Positions 1 through 6,737 of a DNA stretch of 13,424 nt are shown here, in pieces. This stretch comes from Pseudomonadota bacterium (GTDB taxonomy: Bacteria > Pseudomonadota > Alphaproteobacteria > Acetobacterales > Acetobacteraceae), in NCBI GenBank assembly GCA_021826565.1, contig JAKAZJ010000010.1, forward strand, positions 1 through 13,424, given 5' to 3'. Within the stretch, counting starts at the first letter, position 1. Every line of letters begins with the position of its first letter. The translations under genes and the position numbers were made by a program. The notes under the pieces were generated by a model that was not told the DNA's origin, ran no database searches, and saw nothing but the letters and a program-made list of their open reading frames with translations.

Positions 1-889
1 CCTCGTCCACAAGCGCGCCGAGCTCGGCGAAGCGCCGCGCCGCGGCGGCGACCAGCGCGGCCACGTCCGGGTCCACCCGCGCATGCCCCAGATCGGGGCT
101 ATAGGCGATGCGCAGTCCCCGCACCCCCGCGCCCAGCCGCGCTGCGTAATCCGCCGGCCAGGCTTCCAGCGTGGTGTGATCGTCCGGATGCGGCCCCGAC
201 ATGACCGACAGCATCAGCGCCGCATCCGCGACCGTGCGCGTCATCGGCCCATTATGGGACGTGTAATCACCGCCCGAGACCGGATACGCCGGCACCCGCC
301 CGAAGCTGGGCTTCAGCCCGAACACGCCGCAGAAATGCGCCGGCATCCGGATCGATCCGGCGCCGTCGCTGCCCTGATGCAGCGGTCCGAACCCGGCCGC
401 CGCCGCCGCCCCCGCGCCGGCGGAAGACGCCCCCGCGTTGTAGCCATGCAGCCACGGATTATGCGTGATCCCGGTCAGCGGCGATTGGCTGACCCCCTTC
501 CAGCCATATTCCGAGGTGGTCGTCTTGCCGATCACGATCGCGCCCGCTTCTTGCAGCCGCGTGACCATCGTCGTGTCTTCCGTGGGCTGGTTGCCGCGCA
601 GCAACAGCGTGCCGAACTGCGTTGGCATGTCCTTCGTGATCGCCAGGTCCTTGATGGTGACGGGGATGCCGTGCAGGGGACCGATCGGGCCGGGGCCGGC
701 CAGTGCCGCCTCGGCCGCGCGCGCGGCGTCCATGGCGCGATCGGCTGCCAGATGGGCGAAGGCATTGACCCTCTGGTCATGGGTTTCGATCCGGTCCAGC
801 ACCGTTTCCATCAACGTGACCGGCGACAGGTCCCGGGCGCGAATGCGGGCGGCAAGCACGGTTGCGGGCGTGAAGCACAGATCGGACAT
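1..889 (-). CDS. Amidase-signature family amidohydrolase (3' end beyond window)
   Basis: Encodes the first 296 residues of an amidase-signature (AS) enzyme; the C-terminus lies beyond the left edge. These enzymes hydrolyse C-N amide bonds with a Ser-cisSer-Lys triad. All three positions can be placed: Lys80 in GIPVTIKD, the cis-Ser in NAGASSAG (Ser155 region), and the nucleophile Ser179 in GSDGAGSIRMPA, followed by the typical FCGVFGLKPSFGR stretch. The ATG start has GGGGAA just upstream and lies 12 bases after the stop of the SDR gene, so the two are probably co-transcribed. No signal peptide is seen, so it should be cytoplasmic. The glycine-serine motif is degenerate (GASSAGAGAAAAAG rather than GSSSGGSA), but the catalytic residues remain. 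The family covers many substrates (aliphatic and aryl amides, carbamates, Glu-tRNA(Gln) amidation by GatA). The catabolic neighbours argue against GatA. The exact substrate is unknown. Confidence 0.9.
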   Translation of the reverse strand, partial: MSDLCFTPATVLAARIRARDLSPVTLMETVLDRIETHDQRVNAFAHLAADRAMDAARAAEAALAGPGPIGPLHGIPVTIKDLAITKDMPTQFGTLLLRGNQPTEDTTMVTRLQEAGAIVIGKTTTSEYGWKGVSQSPLTGITHNPWLHGYNAGASSAGAGAAAAAGFGPLHQGSDGAGSIRMPAHFCGVFGLKPSFGRVPAYPVSGGDYTSHNGPMTRTVADAALMLSVMSGPHPDDHTTLEAWPADYAARLGAGVRGLRIAYSPDLGHARVDPDVAALVAAAARRFAELGALVDE

Positions 890-901
890 CGGGTTCCCCG
901 T

Positions 902-1630
902 TCAGTAGGTGGCGCGGCCGCCGGAGACGTCGAACACGGCGCCGGTGGAGAAGCTCGCCTCCTCGGAGGCCAGCCAGCAGACCAGGGCCGCGATCTCGGC
1001 GATCTGGCCGAACCGGCCGAGCGGGATTTTCGACAGCATGTACTCGATATGCTGCGGTGTCATCTGATCGAAGATGGCGGTGCGCACGGCCGCAGGGGTC
1101 ACGCAGTTGACGCGGATTTCGGTATTGGCGAGTTCCTTGCCGAGCGATTTGGTCAGCCCGATCACCCCGGCCTTGGACGCGGAATACGCCGCGGCATTCG
1201 GATTGCCCTCCTTGCCCGCGATCGAGGCGATGTTGACGATCCGCCCGTAGCCATTCTTTTGCATATACGGAACGACAGCGCGATTGGTATAGAACACACC
1301 GTTCAGGTTGACGTCGATCACCCGGTCCCAGGCGTCCACCGGATACTCCGCCACCGCGACATTCGGGCCGGTGATGCCGGCGCAGGCCACCAGGATATCG
1401 ATCTTGCCCAGCGCGGCGGCGGCTGCGGCGGCGGCGTGGGCGACGGCGGCGGCATCGGCGACATCGACACGGGCCTTGTGCGCGGCCGGGGCGTCGGCAA
1501 GGGCGGCGGCGTCGGCGTCCCACACTGCGACCGCCGCGCCCTCCGCGGCCAGGCGCGCGGCCACGCCGGCGCCGATCCCAGCCGCCCCGCCGGTGACGAT
1601 GGCCGTGCGGCCGGTGAAGCGTTGGGTCAT
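902..1630 (-). CDS. Short-chain dehydrogenase/reductase (SDR), classical FabG-like
   Basis: A 242-residue classical SDR of normal length and complete. Visible motifs are the cofactor glycine motif TGGAAGIG (residues 13-20), an acidic residue after the second beta strand (Asp38 in AVWDAD) that usually means NAD(H) rather than NADP(H), ACAG (82-85) in place of the usual NNAG, the structural Asn in VNLNG (Asn108), catalytic Ser136, and YSASK with Tyr149 and Lys153. It should oxidise or reduce a hydroxyl/carbonyl group in the cytoplasm. FabG-like resemblance does not prove fatty acid synthesis, and the NAD preference and catabolic neighbours suggest alcohol oxidation. The ATG is preceded by AGGGGA at a good distance. 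The gene sits between the aldehyde dehydrogenase (88 bases upstream) and the amidase (12 bases downstream). The 88-base leader contains an inverted repeat that may be an operator. Residues 40-75 are very alanine-rich. Confidence 0.93.
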   Translation of the reverse strand: MTQRFTGRTAIVTGGAAGIGAGVAARLAAEGAAVAVWDADAAALADAPAAHKARVDVADAAAVAHAAAAAAAALGKIDILVACAGITGPNVAVAEYPVDAWDRVIDVNLNGVFYTNRAVVPYMQKNGYGRIVNIASIAGKEGNPNAAAYSASKAGVIGLTKSLGKELANTEIRVNCVTPAAVRTAIFDQMTPQHIEYMLSKIPLGRFGQIAEIAALVCWLASEEASFSTGAVFDVSGGRATY

Positions 1631-1644
1631 GCCGATCCCCTGGT

Positions 1645-1661
1645 TTGATGCGCGCTATCAA
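1645..1661. promoter_or_regulatory. Inverted repeat, candidate operator upstream of the SDR gene
   Basis: A 17-base dyad TTGATGCGCGCTATCAA with perfect 5-base arms (TTGAT/ATCAA) around a 7-base centre. It lies 15-31 bases upstream of the SDR start codon, next to the ribosome binding site. A TGAT...ATCA dyad with a CG-rich centre is in the style of LacI- or GntR-family operators. No regulator gene is in the window, so the assignment is inference. Confidence 0.3.
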
Positions 1662-1663
1662 GA

Positions 1664-1678
1664 GGCCAGGGCGTGGCC
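1664..1678 (-). other. Small hairpin in the gabD-SDR gap
   Basis: GGCCA-GGGCG-TGGCC forms a perfect 5-bp stem. Read on the minus strand it is followed by TCTTGATAG, which is not a real U-tract. It could partly separate expression of the aldehyde dehydrogenase and SDR genes, but as a terminator it is weak. Confidence 0.2.
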
Positions 1679-1718
1679 CGGGGCAAGAGGCGGGGCGCCG
1701 CGCTGGCTGGCGAGGGGA

Positions 1719-3197
1719 TCAGGTGCCGATCCCGCCGATCGCAAGATATTTGATCTCCAGATACTCCTCGATCCCGTATTTCGATCCCTCCCGCCCCAGG
1801 CCCGACGATTTCATGCCCCCGAACGGCGCTTCGGCGGTCGAGATGACCCCTTCATTGATCCCGATCAGCCCGTATTCCAGCGCCTCGGCGACGCGGAAGA
1901 TGCGGCCGACGTCGCGGGCGTAGAAATAGGCGGCCAGGCCGAACTCGGTGTCGTTGGCAAGTTGGATCGCTTCCGCCTCGGTCTGGAACCGGAACAGCGG
2001 CGCGACCGGGCCGAAGGTTTCCTCGCGGAAGATCAGCGCGTCGTGCGGCACGTCCGCCAGCAAGGTGGGTTCAAAGAAATTGCCGCCGAGCTGGTGGCGA
2101 TGCCCGCCGGTCAGCACCCGCGCGCCGCGCCTGGTGGCGTCCGCGATGTGTTCTTCCACCTTCGCCACCGCGGCGGCGTTGATCAGCGGGCCTTGCGAGA
2201 CGCCCGGCTCCATGCCGTTGCCCACCTTCATCGCTTCCACCGCCCGCTTCAGCTTCGCGCTGAACGCATCGTAGACGCTGTCCTGGACCAGCAGGCGGTT
2301 GGCGCAGACGCAGGTCTGGCCGGTGTTGCGGTATTTGCTGGCCATCGCACCGATCACGGCCGCGTCCAGATCGGCGTCGTCGAACACGATGAACGGCGCG
2401 TTGCCGCCGAGTTCCATCGACGTCTTCTTGATCGTGGGCGCGCATTGCGCGAGCAGCTTCGCACCCACCTCCGTGGACCCCGTGAAGGACAGCTTCCGCA
2501 CCAGCGGATTCGCGGTCAGCTCCGCCCCGGTTTCCGCCGCCGGTCCGGTGATGATGTTGCACACGCCGGCCGGCATCCCCGCGCGTTCCGCCAGCACCGC
2601 GAGCGCCAGCGCCGAGAACGGCGTCTGGCTGGCCGGCCGGATCACGCCGGTGCAGCCCGCGGCCCAGCCGGGTCCGGCCTTGCGGGTGATCATGGCGGCA
2701 GGGAAATTCCACGGCGTGATCGCGGCGAACACGCCGATCGGTTCCTTCTGCACGATGATGCGCCGGCCACGCGCATTCTGCGGGATGGTGTCGCCATAGA
2801 CCCGTTTCGCTTCGTCGGCGAACCAGTCGATGAAGCTGGCGGCATAGGCGATCTCGCCCTTGCTCTCGGCCAGCGGCTTGCCTTGCTCGGCGGTCATGAT
2901 GATCGCCAGGTCGTCGGTGTTGGCCAGCATCAGATCGGACAGTTTGCGCAGGATGGCGGCGCGTTCCTTCGCCAGCATCCCGCGCCAGGCGGGATAGGCA
3001 CGCGCGGCGGCTTCGATCGCGCGGCGCGTCTCGGCGGCACCGAGCGCGGGGACCTCGCCCACGACCGCACCGGTGGCCGGGTTCTTCACGCTCAGGGTGC
3101 GGCCCGAATCAGCCTGTACCCATTTGCCGTCGATGCAGTTGGCCTGGCGGAACAGGCTGGGGTCGGACAGGGGCAGGGCGGAGACTTGGTTCAGCAT
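1719..3197 (-). CDS. gabD: Succinate-semialdehyde dehydrogenase-type aldehyde dehydrogenase
   Basis: A complete 492-residue ALDH-superfamily protein that follows the E. coli GabD pattern closely along its whole length (for example AEQGKPLAE, EIAYAASFIDWFA, KLSFTGSTEVG, NDTEFGLAAYFYARD, LGREGSKYGIEEYLEIKY). It should oxidise succinate semialdehyde or a similar omega-oxo acid to the acid with NAD(P)+ in the cytoplasm. Catalytic features are Asn164 in TPWNFP, general base Glu262 in ELGGNAP, nucleophile Cys296 in GQTCVCAN, and EETFGP. One oddity is the cofactor loop, GVIRPASQTP, which has Arg187 where family members nearly always have Lys (VLKPASQTP), with a changed PGWAAGC stretch just before it. 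The ATG has AGGAGGA 8 bases upstream (3206-3212) and a promoter at 3223-3251. It is the first gene of a likely operon with the SDR and amidase. Related semialdehyde dehydrogenases (such as glutarate semialdehyde) cannot be excluded. Confidence 0.93.
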   Translation of the reverse strand: MLNQVSALPLSDPSLFRQANCIDGKWVQADSGRTLSVKNPATGAVVGEVPALGAAETRRAIEAAARAYPAWRGMLAKERAAILRKLSDLMLANTDDLAIIMTAEQGKPLAESKGEIAYAASFIDWFADEAKRVYGDTIPQNARGRRIIVQKEPIGVFAAITPWNFPAAMITRKAGPGWAAGCTGVIRPASQTPFSALALAVLAERAGMPAGVCNIITGPAAETGAELTANPLVRKLSFTGSTEVGAKLLAQCAPTIKKTSMELGGNAPFIVFDDADLDAAVIGAMASKYRNTGQTCVCANRLLVQDSVYDAFSAKLKRAVEAMKVGNGMEPGVSQGPLINAAAVAKVEEHIADATRRGARVLTGGHRHQLGGNFFEPTLLADVPHDALIFREETFGPVAPLFRFQTEAEAIQLANDTEFGLAAYFYARDVGRIFRVAEALEYGLIGINEGVISTAEAPFGGMKSSGLGREGSKYGIEEYLEIKYLAIGGIGT

Positions 3198-3222
3198 GGC
3201 GAGGGTCCTCCTGGGCGGAAAG

Positions 3223-3251
3223 GATATAGAGCCGGGGCAGGGCGATGTCAG
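3223..3251 (-). promoter_or_regulatory. Sigma70-like promoter of the gabD-SDR-amidase arm
   Basis: Read on the minus strand, CTGACA (3251-3246; 5 of 6 to TTGACA) and TATATC (3228-3223; 4 of 6 to TATAAT) are separated by exactly 17 bases. Transcription would start near 3216, giving a leader of about 20 bases that still contains the AGGAGGA site. This is the best promoter match I found in the window. It is a sequence match only. Confidence 0.5.
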
Positions 3252-3277
3252 GGGGTGGCGCGCGTCGGTTTACATGC

Positions 3278-3292
3278 TGCGCGTTCGGCGCA
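3278..3292. promoter_or_regulatory. Inverted repeat in the divergent gabD/ABC-importer region
   Basis: TGCGC-GTTCG-GCGCA is a perfect 5-base dyad in the 182-base gap (3198-3379) between divergent operons. It lies just downstream of TTTACA (3269-3274), the best -35 candidate for the rightward operon, for which I see no convincing -10. It could be an operator for a shared regulator or a chance GC-rich dyad. Confidence 0.2.
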
Positions 3293-3379
3293 AGACTGAA
3301 TGGTGAAGCCGCTCAAGGCACCCAGATCGGCACCCGGCTCACGCCAGCACCGATCGAGCAAGACACAGGAGGAACGCCC

Positions 3380-4420
3380 ATGCCCGCATCCGGGACTCTC
3401 TCGCGCCGCGCCGTGGTCGCCGGCGCCGCCGGGGTAGCCGCCGCCGGCGCCATGATCCGCCCCGCGCGCGCCGCCCCGCTCTCCATCCGCATCGGCTGGG
3501 CCACCATGCCGGGCCATCTGATCCCGGTGCTGTTCGACAACCCCACCCAGAAAGGCCTGAAACATTACGGCAAATCCTACACCGTCGCGCCGATCCTGTT
3601 CCGTGGCTCCTCGCCGCAACTGATGGCGATGGCGGGGCAGGAGCTCGATTTCTTCGCCTCCGCGGGTTCCACCCTGGCGCTCGGCGTCACCAACGCGCAT
3701 CTCGATCTTCAGATCGTGTCCGACATCATCCAGGACGGCGTCCCGGGCTGGCATTCCGACACCTGGCTGGTGAAAGCCGACGGGCCGATCCGCAAGATCG
3801 CGGACCTGAAAGGCAAGCGCATCGCCACCAACGCGATCGGCTCGGCGTCCGACACCGCGATGCGCGGGCTGCTGCTGCGCGCCGGGCTGGTGGACAAGCG
3901 CGACTACGTGGTGATCCAGGCCGCGTTCAACGCCATGCCGTCCTTGCTGGAAAAGGGCGAGGTCGATTGCTCCATCATCCTGAACCCGATGCTGATCGCG
4001 ATGATGAAAACCGGGAAATGGCGGGCGCTGTTCCAGGGCAAGGATATTTTCGGCGCCTCGGAGACGATCTTCCTGGCCGGCCGCGCCTCGTATCTGAAAA
4101 AGCACCAGGCCGTGGTGGCTGATTTCATGGAGGACTGGGTGCGCTCGCGCCGCTGGTTCCTGGACCCGAAGAACCGCACCGCCGCGATCGGCATCATCGC
4201 CCGCTTCATGCACATCCAGGCGGCGGAGCTGTCCTACGTATTCACCCACCAGGACTATTACCGTGATCCCTGGAGCATGCCCAACCTGCCCGGCGTGCAG
4301 AAGCCGATCGATATCGCGCATCAGATCGGGCTGCTGAAACAGACGATCACGGTCTCCCCGGGCCATGCCGATCTGAGTTTCCTGACCGAGGCAAAGAAGC
4401 GGATCACCACCCCGGCATGA
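3380..4420 (+). CDS. ABC transporter substrate-binding protein, NMT1/SsuA/TauA-like, Tat-exported
   Basis: A 346-residue periplasmic binding protein of the nitrate/sulfonate/taurine/thiamine-precursor type. I chose the ATG with AGGAGG 7 bases upstream (3367-3372); an in-frame start 45 codons earlier would only add a non-signal stretch. The N-terminus is a Tat signal: LSRRAVV with twin Arg9-Arg10, an alanine/glycine-rich core, and cleavage after ARA (residue 31). The mature part begins with a beta strand (LSIRIGWA) and contains the family-typical loops around [21 protein letters not shown] and [24 protein letters not shown]. It captures the ligand in the periplasm for the downstream ATPase and permeases. 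Its stop overlaps the ATPase start by ATGA. Ligand specificity is not readable. Tat export implies folding before secretion. The family assignment is firm, the substrate unknown. Confidence 0.9.
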   Translation: MPASGTLSRRAVVAGAAGVAAAGAMIRPARAAPLSIRIGWATMPGHLIPVLFDNPTQKGLKHYGKSYTVAPILFRGSSPQLMAMAGQELDFFASAGSTLALGVTNAHLDLQIVSDIIQDGVPGWHSDTWLVKADGPIRKIADLKGKRIATNAIGSASDTAMRGLLLRAGLVDKRDYVVIQAAFNAMPSLLEKGEVDCSIILNPMLIAMMKTGKWRALFQGKDIFGASETIFLAGRASYLKKHQAVVADFMEDWVRSRRWFLDPKNRTAAIGIIARFMHIQAAELSYVFTHQDYYRDPWSMPNLPGVQKPIDIAHQIGLLKQTITVSPGHADLSFLTEAKKRITTPA

Positions 4421-5223
4421 CCGACCCGTCCGTCCCGACGGGTATCGTCATCACCGGCCTGTCGCATGATTACACCCCCAGCGCGGGGACGCGGGTGCGC
4501 GCGCTGGAGGACGTGTCGCTCACCATCGCGACCGGCAGTTTCCACGCCCTGCTCGGCCCCAGCGGCTGCGGCAAGAGCACGTTGCTCTATTGCATCGGCG
4601 GTTTCCTGCCGGTGCAGACCGGCAGCATCCGCACCGATCGCGGTCTGGTTGCGTCCCCGGGCCCGGATCGCGGCGTGGTGTTCCAGAATTTCGCGTTGTT
4701 TCCCTGGAAGACGGTGCTGCAGAACATCCTGTACGGGATCGGCAAGCGCGGCATCCGCGGCGGCGCGGCGCGCGATCGCGCGCAGCATTTCATCGACCTG
4801 GTGCATCTGACCGGGTTCGAGGCGAGCTTCCCGGGCCAGCTCTCGGGCGGGATGCAGCAACGCGCGGCGCTCGCCCGCACCCTGGCAGCCGAGCCCGATA
4901 TCCTGCTGATGGACGAACCGTTCGGCGCGCTGGACGCGCAGACGCGGCGCATCATGCAAGAGGAACTGCTCGGCATCTGGCGCCAGACCGGTCAGACCGT
5001 GGTGTTCGTCACCCATGACGTGGCCGAGGCGGTCTATCTGTCGGACGAAATCTCGGTGATGAGCGCTCGGCCCGGGCGCATCCGCCGCACCCTGTCCGCG
5101 GGGTTCAATCGCGCCGCCGATCCGGCCGTGTTCAAGCGCCCGGATTTTACCGAACAGGTCGAGCTGATCTGGCAGATGGTGCGTGCCGAAGTGGATGACG
5201 CGCGCCGTCCCGCACCGGCATGA
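4417..5223 (+). CDS. ABC transporter ATPase, SsuB/TauB-like
   Basis: A complete 268-residue ATPase that energises import by the permeases encoded next. All ABC motifs are intact: Walker [10 protein letters not shown] (47-55), Q-loop Gln90 in [11 protein letters not shown], signature LSGGMQQR (142-149), Walker B ILLMDE (162-167), D-loop ALD, and switch His200 in VFVTHD. The [15 protein letters not shown] segment is typical of the nitrate/sulfonate/taurine family. The start codon lies inside the stop of the binding-protein gene (ATGA), which implies translational coupling, and the gene ends in the same ATGA arrangement with the first permease. It acts on the cytoplasmic face of the inner membrane. 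No accessory C-terminal domain is evident beyond about 60 residues after the H-loop. The family assignment is certain; the transported compound is not known. Confidence 0.95.
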   Translation: MTDPSVPTGIVITGLSHDYTPSAGTRVRALEDVSLTIATGSFHALLGPSGCGKSTLLYCIGGFLPVQTGSIRTDRGLVASPGPDRGVVFQNFALFPWKTVLQNILYGIGKRGIRGGAARDRAQHFIDLVHLTGFEASFPGQLSGGMQQRAALARTLAAEPDILLMDEPFGALDAQTRRIMQEELLGIWRQTGQTVVFVTHDVAEAVYLSDEISVMSARPGRIRRTLSAGFNRAADPAVFKRPDFTEQVELIWQMVRAEVDDARRPAPA

Positions 5224-5963
5224 GGCGCGGGACGGTCAGCTATATGCCGCTGCTGATCGTGGCGGCATTGTGGGAACTGGTCACGCGGCTGGGCCTGGTG
5301 TCGCGCGCGCTGCTGCCGCCGTTCTCGGCGGTCCTGGTGGCGTTCGCGCATATGCTGGCGGACGGCACCCTGGTCGCCAACGCAATGCCGTCGCTGCTGC
5401 GCGGGGCGGCGGGGCTGGCATTGGCGATCGTGGTGGGCTTCGGCCTCGGCGCGGGCATGGCGCTGCGGCCGCGCTTCCATGCGGTGTTCGGGCCGCTGGT
5501 GCAGGCTTTCTACCCGCTGCCGAAGACCGCGCTGGTGCCGCTGGTGATGGTCTGGTTCGGGCTCGGCGACACGGCGAAGATCGTGCTGATCTTCCTGGGC
5601 TGCCTGCTGCCGGTGATCCTGGGCACGTATAACGGGATCCGTGGGGTCGATCACGTGCTGGTCTGGTCGGCGCGCAGCCTGGGCGCGTCGCGGCGGGACG
5701 TGCTGCGCGACGTGCTGCTGCCGGCGGCGATGCCGCAGATCCTGATCGGGCTGCGCACCGCAACCGCGTTCGCGTTCCTGCTGATGGTTGCGTCCGAACT
5801 CATCATCGCCAATAACGGGCTGGGCTTCCTGATCGGTTCGCTTGGTGACGACGGCGCGTATCCGGCGATGTTCGCCGCGATCCTGGCGATCACCGCGCTG
5901 GGCTTCCTGGCCGATCGCGGGTTCGCCTCGCTCAGCGCGCATATGCTGCGGTGGCGCGCATGA
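5220..5963 (+). CDS. ABC transporter permease 1, SsuC/TauC-like
   Basis: A 247-residue inner-membrane permease with about six hydrophobic segments and the binding-protein-dependent transport fold. The cytoplasmic coupling (EAA) loop is visible as [20 protein letters not shown] followed by [11 protein letters not shown], the site that docks on the ATPase. [21 protein letters not shown] is characteristic of the nitrate/sulfonate/taurine permease family. It starts within the ATPase stop codon (ATGA overlap) and ends in an ATGA overlap with permease 2. It is a paralogue of the next gene, with matching EAA loop, matching AAMPQIL and similar length, so the transporter probably uses a heterodimeric membrane pore where many relatives use a homodimer. 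The start is fixed by the overlap. Confidence 0.93.
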   Translation: MRRGTVSYMPLLIVAALWELVTRLGLVSRALLPPFSAVLVAFAHMLADGTLVANAMPSLLRGAAGLALAIVVGFGLGAGMALRPRFHAVFGPLVQAFYPLPKTALVPLVMVWFGLGDTAKIVLIFLGCLLPVILGTYNGIRGVDHVLVWSARSLGASRRDVLRDVLLPAAMPQILIGLRTATAFAFLLMVASELIIANNGLGFLIGSLGDDGAYPAMFAAILAITALGFLADRGFASLSAHMLRWRA

Positions 5964-6718
5964 TCGGGCGGATCGCGCTGCGCTGCTCGGCGTTCCTGGT
6001 GCTGTTGGCGGGGTGGGAGATTGCGAACCGGTTCGGCCTGATCCGCCCGTTCCTGTTGCCGCCGCTGTCGGCCGTGGCGGTGCGGCTGGCGCAGGATGTG
6101 GCCTCCGGCGCGTTCTTCCTGAACGCGGCGGTGACGCTGTATCGCACCCTGGCCGGCTTCGCGCTGGCCTGCGTGATCGGCATCCCGCTCGGCATCCTGA
6201 TCTCGCGCCGCCCCCTGGTGGGGTGGTTCGTCGAGCCGATCGTCTCGGTCGGGTTTCCGATGCCGGCGATCGCCTTCCTGCCGATCTTCATGCTGTGGTT
6301 CGGCGTGTTCGACCTGTCGAAAATCGTGATGACGGGGTTCTCCGCCGTGTTCACCGTGATCGCCGCGGCGGATGCGGGCACGCGCGGGGTGGAACGGCAT
6401 CTGACCTGGTCGGCGCAGAGCCTGGGCGCCGGCCGCACCGAGATCTTCCGCGAGGTGATGCTGCCGGCGGCGATGCCGCAGATCCTGACCGGGTTGCAGG
6501 TGGCCCTGCCGCTGGCGTTGATCGTCGAGGTGGCGTCGGAGATGCTGATGGGCGGCACCGGCCTCGGCGGCACGATGGTCAATGCCGAGAACTACGCGGA
6601 CTCGGTGGGCGTCTATGCCGGGATCGTGGAGATCGCGCTGGTGGGCGGCATCGCGGTTGCGCTGATGACCCGGCTGCGGCGGCATCTGCTGCGCTGGCAT
6701 CCCGAGTCCGCGGCCTGA
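5960..6718 (+). CDS. ABC transporter permease 2, SsuC/TauC-like
   Basis: A 252-residue permease and the fourth gene of the importer operon. I start it at the ATG at 5960 because this repeats the ATGA overlap used at both upstream junctions; an in-frame GTG at 5951 would add only three residues. The protein has about six membrane segments, the family stretch VGFPMPAIAFLPIFMLWFGV and an EAA loop WSAQSLGAGRTEIFREVMLP followed by AAMPQILTGLQ, nearly parallel to permease 1. With permease 1 it should form the translocation path. The operon ends here: 19 bases later the aquaporin gene ends on the opposite strand, and I see no strong terminator hairpin in that gap. Confidence 0.92.
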   Translation: MIGRIALRCSAFLVLLAGWEIANRFGLIRPFLLPPLSAVAVRLAQDVASGAFFLNAAVTLYRTLAGFALACVIGIPLGILISRRPLVGWFVEPIVSVGFPMPAIAFLPIFMLWFGVFDLSKIVMTGFSAVFTVIAAADAGTRGVERHLTWSAQSLGAGRTEIFREVMLPAAMPQILTGLQVALPLALIVEVASEMLMGGTGLGGTMVNAENYADSVGVYAGIVEIALVGGIAVALMTRLRRHLLRWHPESAA

Positions 6719-6737
6719 CCCGCGCGCATCGCCCCGG

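Noticed and set aside
1379..1515. GCG/GGC-rich tract inside the SDR gene resembling a simple repeat
   Set aside because: It encodes the alanine-rich segment of a continuous, normal-length SDR; codon bias explains it.
83..1648. 521-codon open frame on the plus strand
   Set aside because: Antisense to the amidase and SDR genes, whose motifs are intact. The product is Arg/Gly/His-rich low-complexity sequence, typical of shadows in GC-rich DNA.
1308..3299. 663-codon open frame on the plus strand
   Set aside because: Antisense to the gabD-like gene; no recognisable domain and biased Arg/Ala/Gly composition.
3248..4366. 372-codon open frame on the minus strand
   Set aside because: Antisense to the binding-protein gene; His/Arg/Gly-rich without a domain.
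5951..5959. GTG start for permease 2
   Set aside because: The ATG nine bases later reproduces the ATGA overlap seen at the other two junctions of the operon.
6719..6737. Possible bidirectional terminator between permease 2 and the aquaporin gene
   Set aside because: Only 19 bases; no stem of useful length is present.
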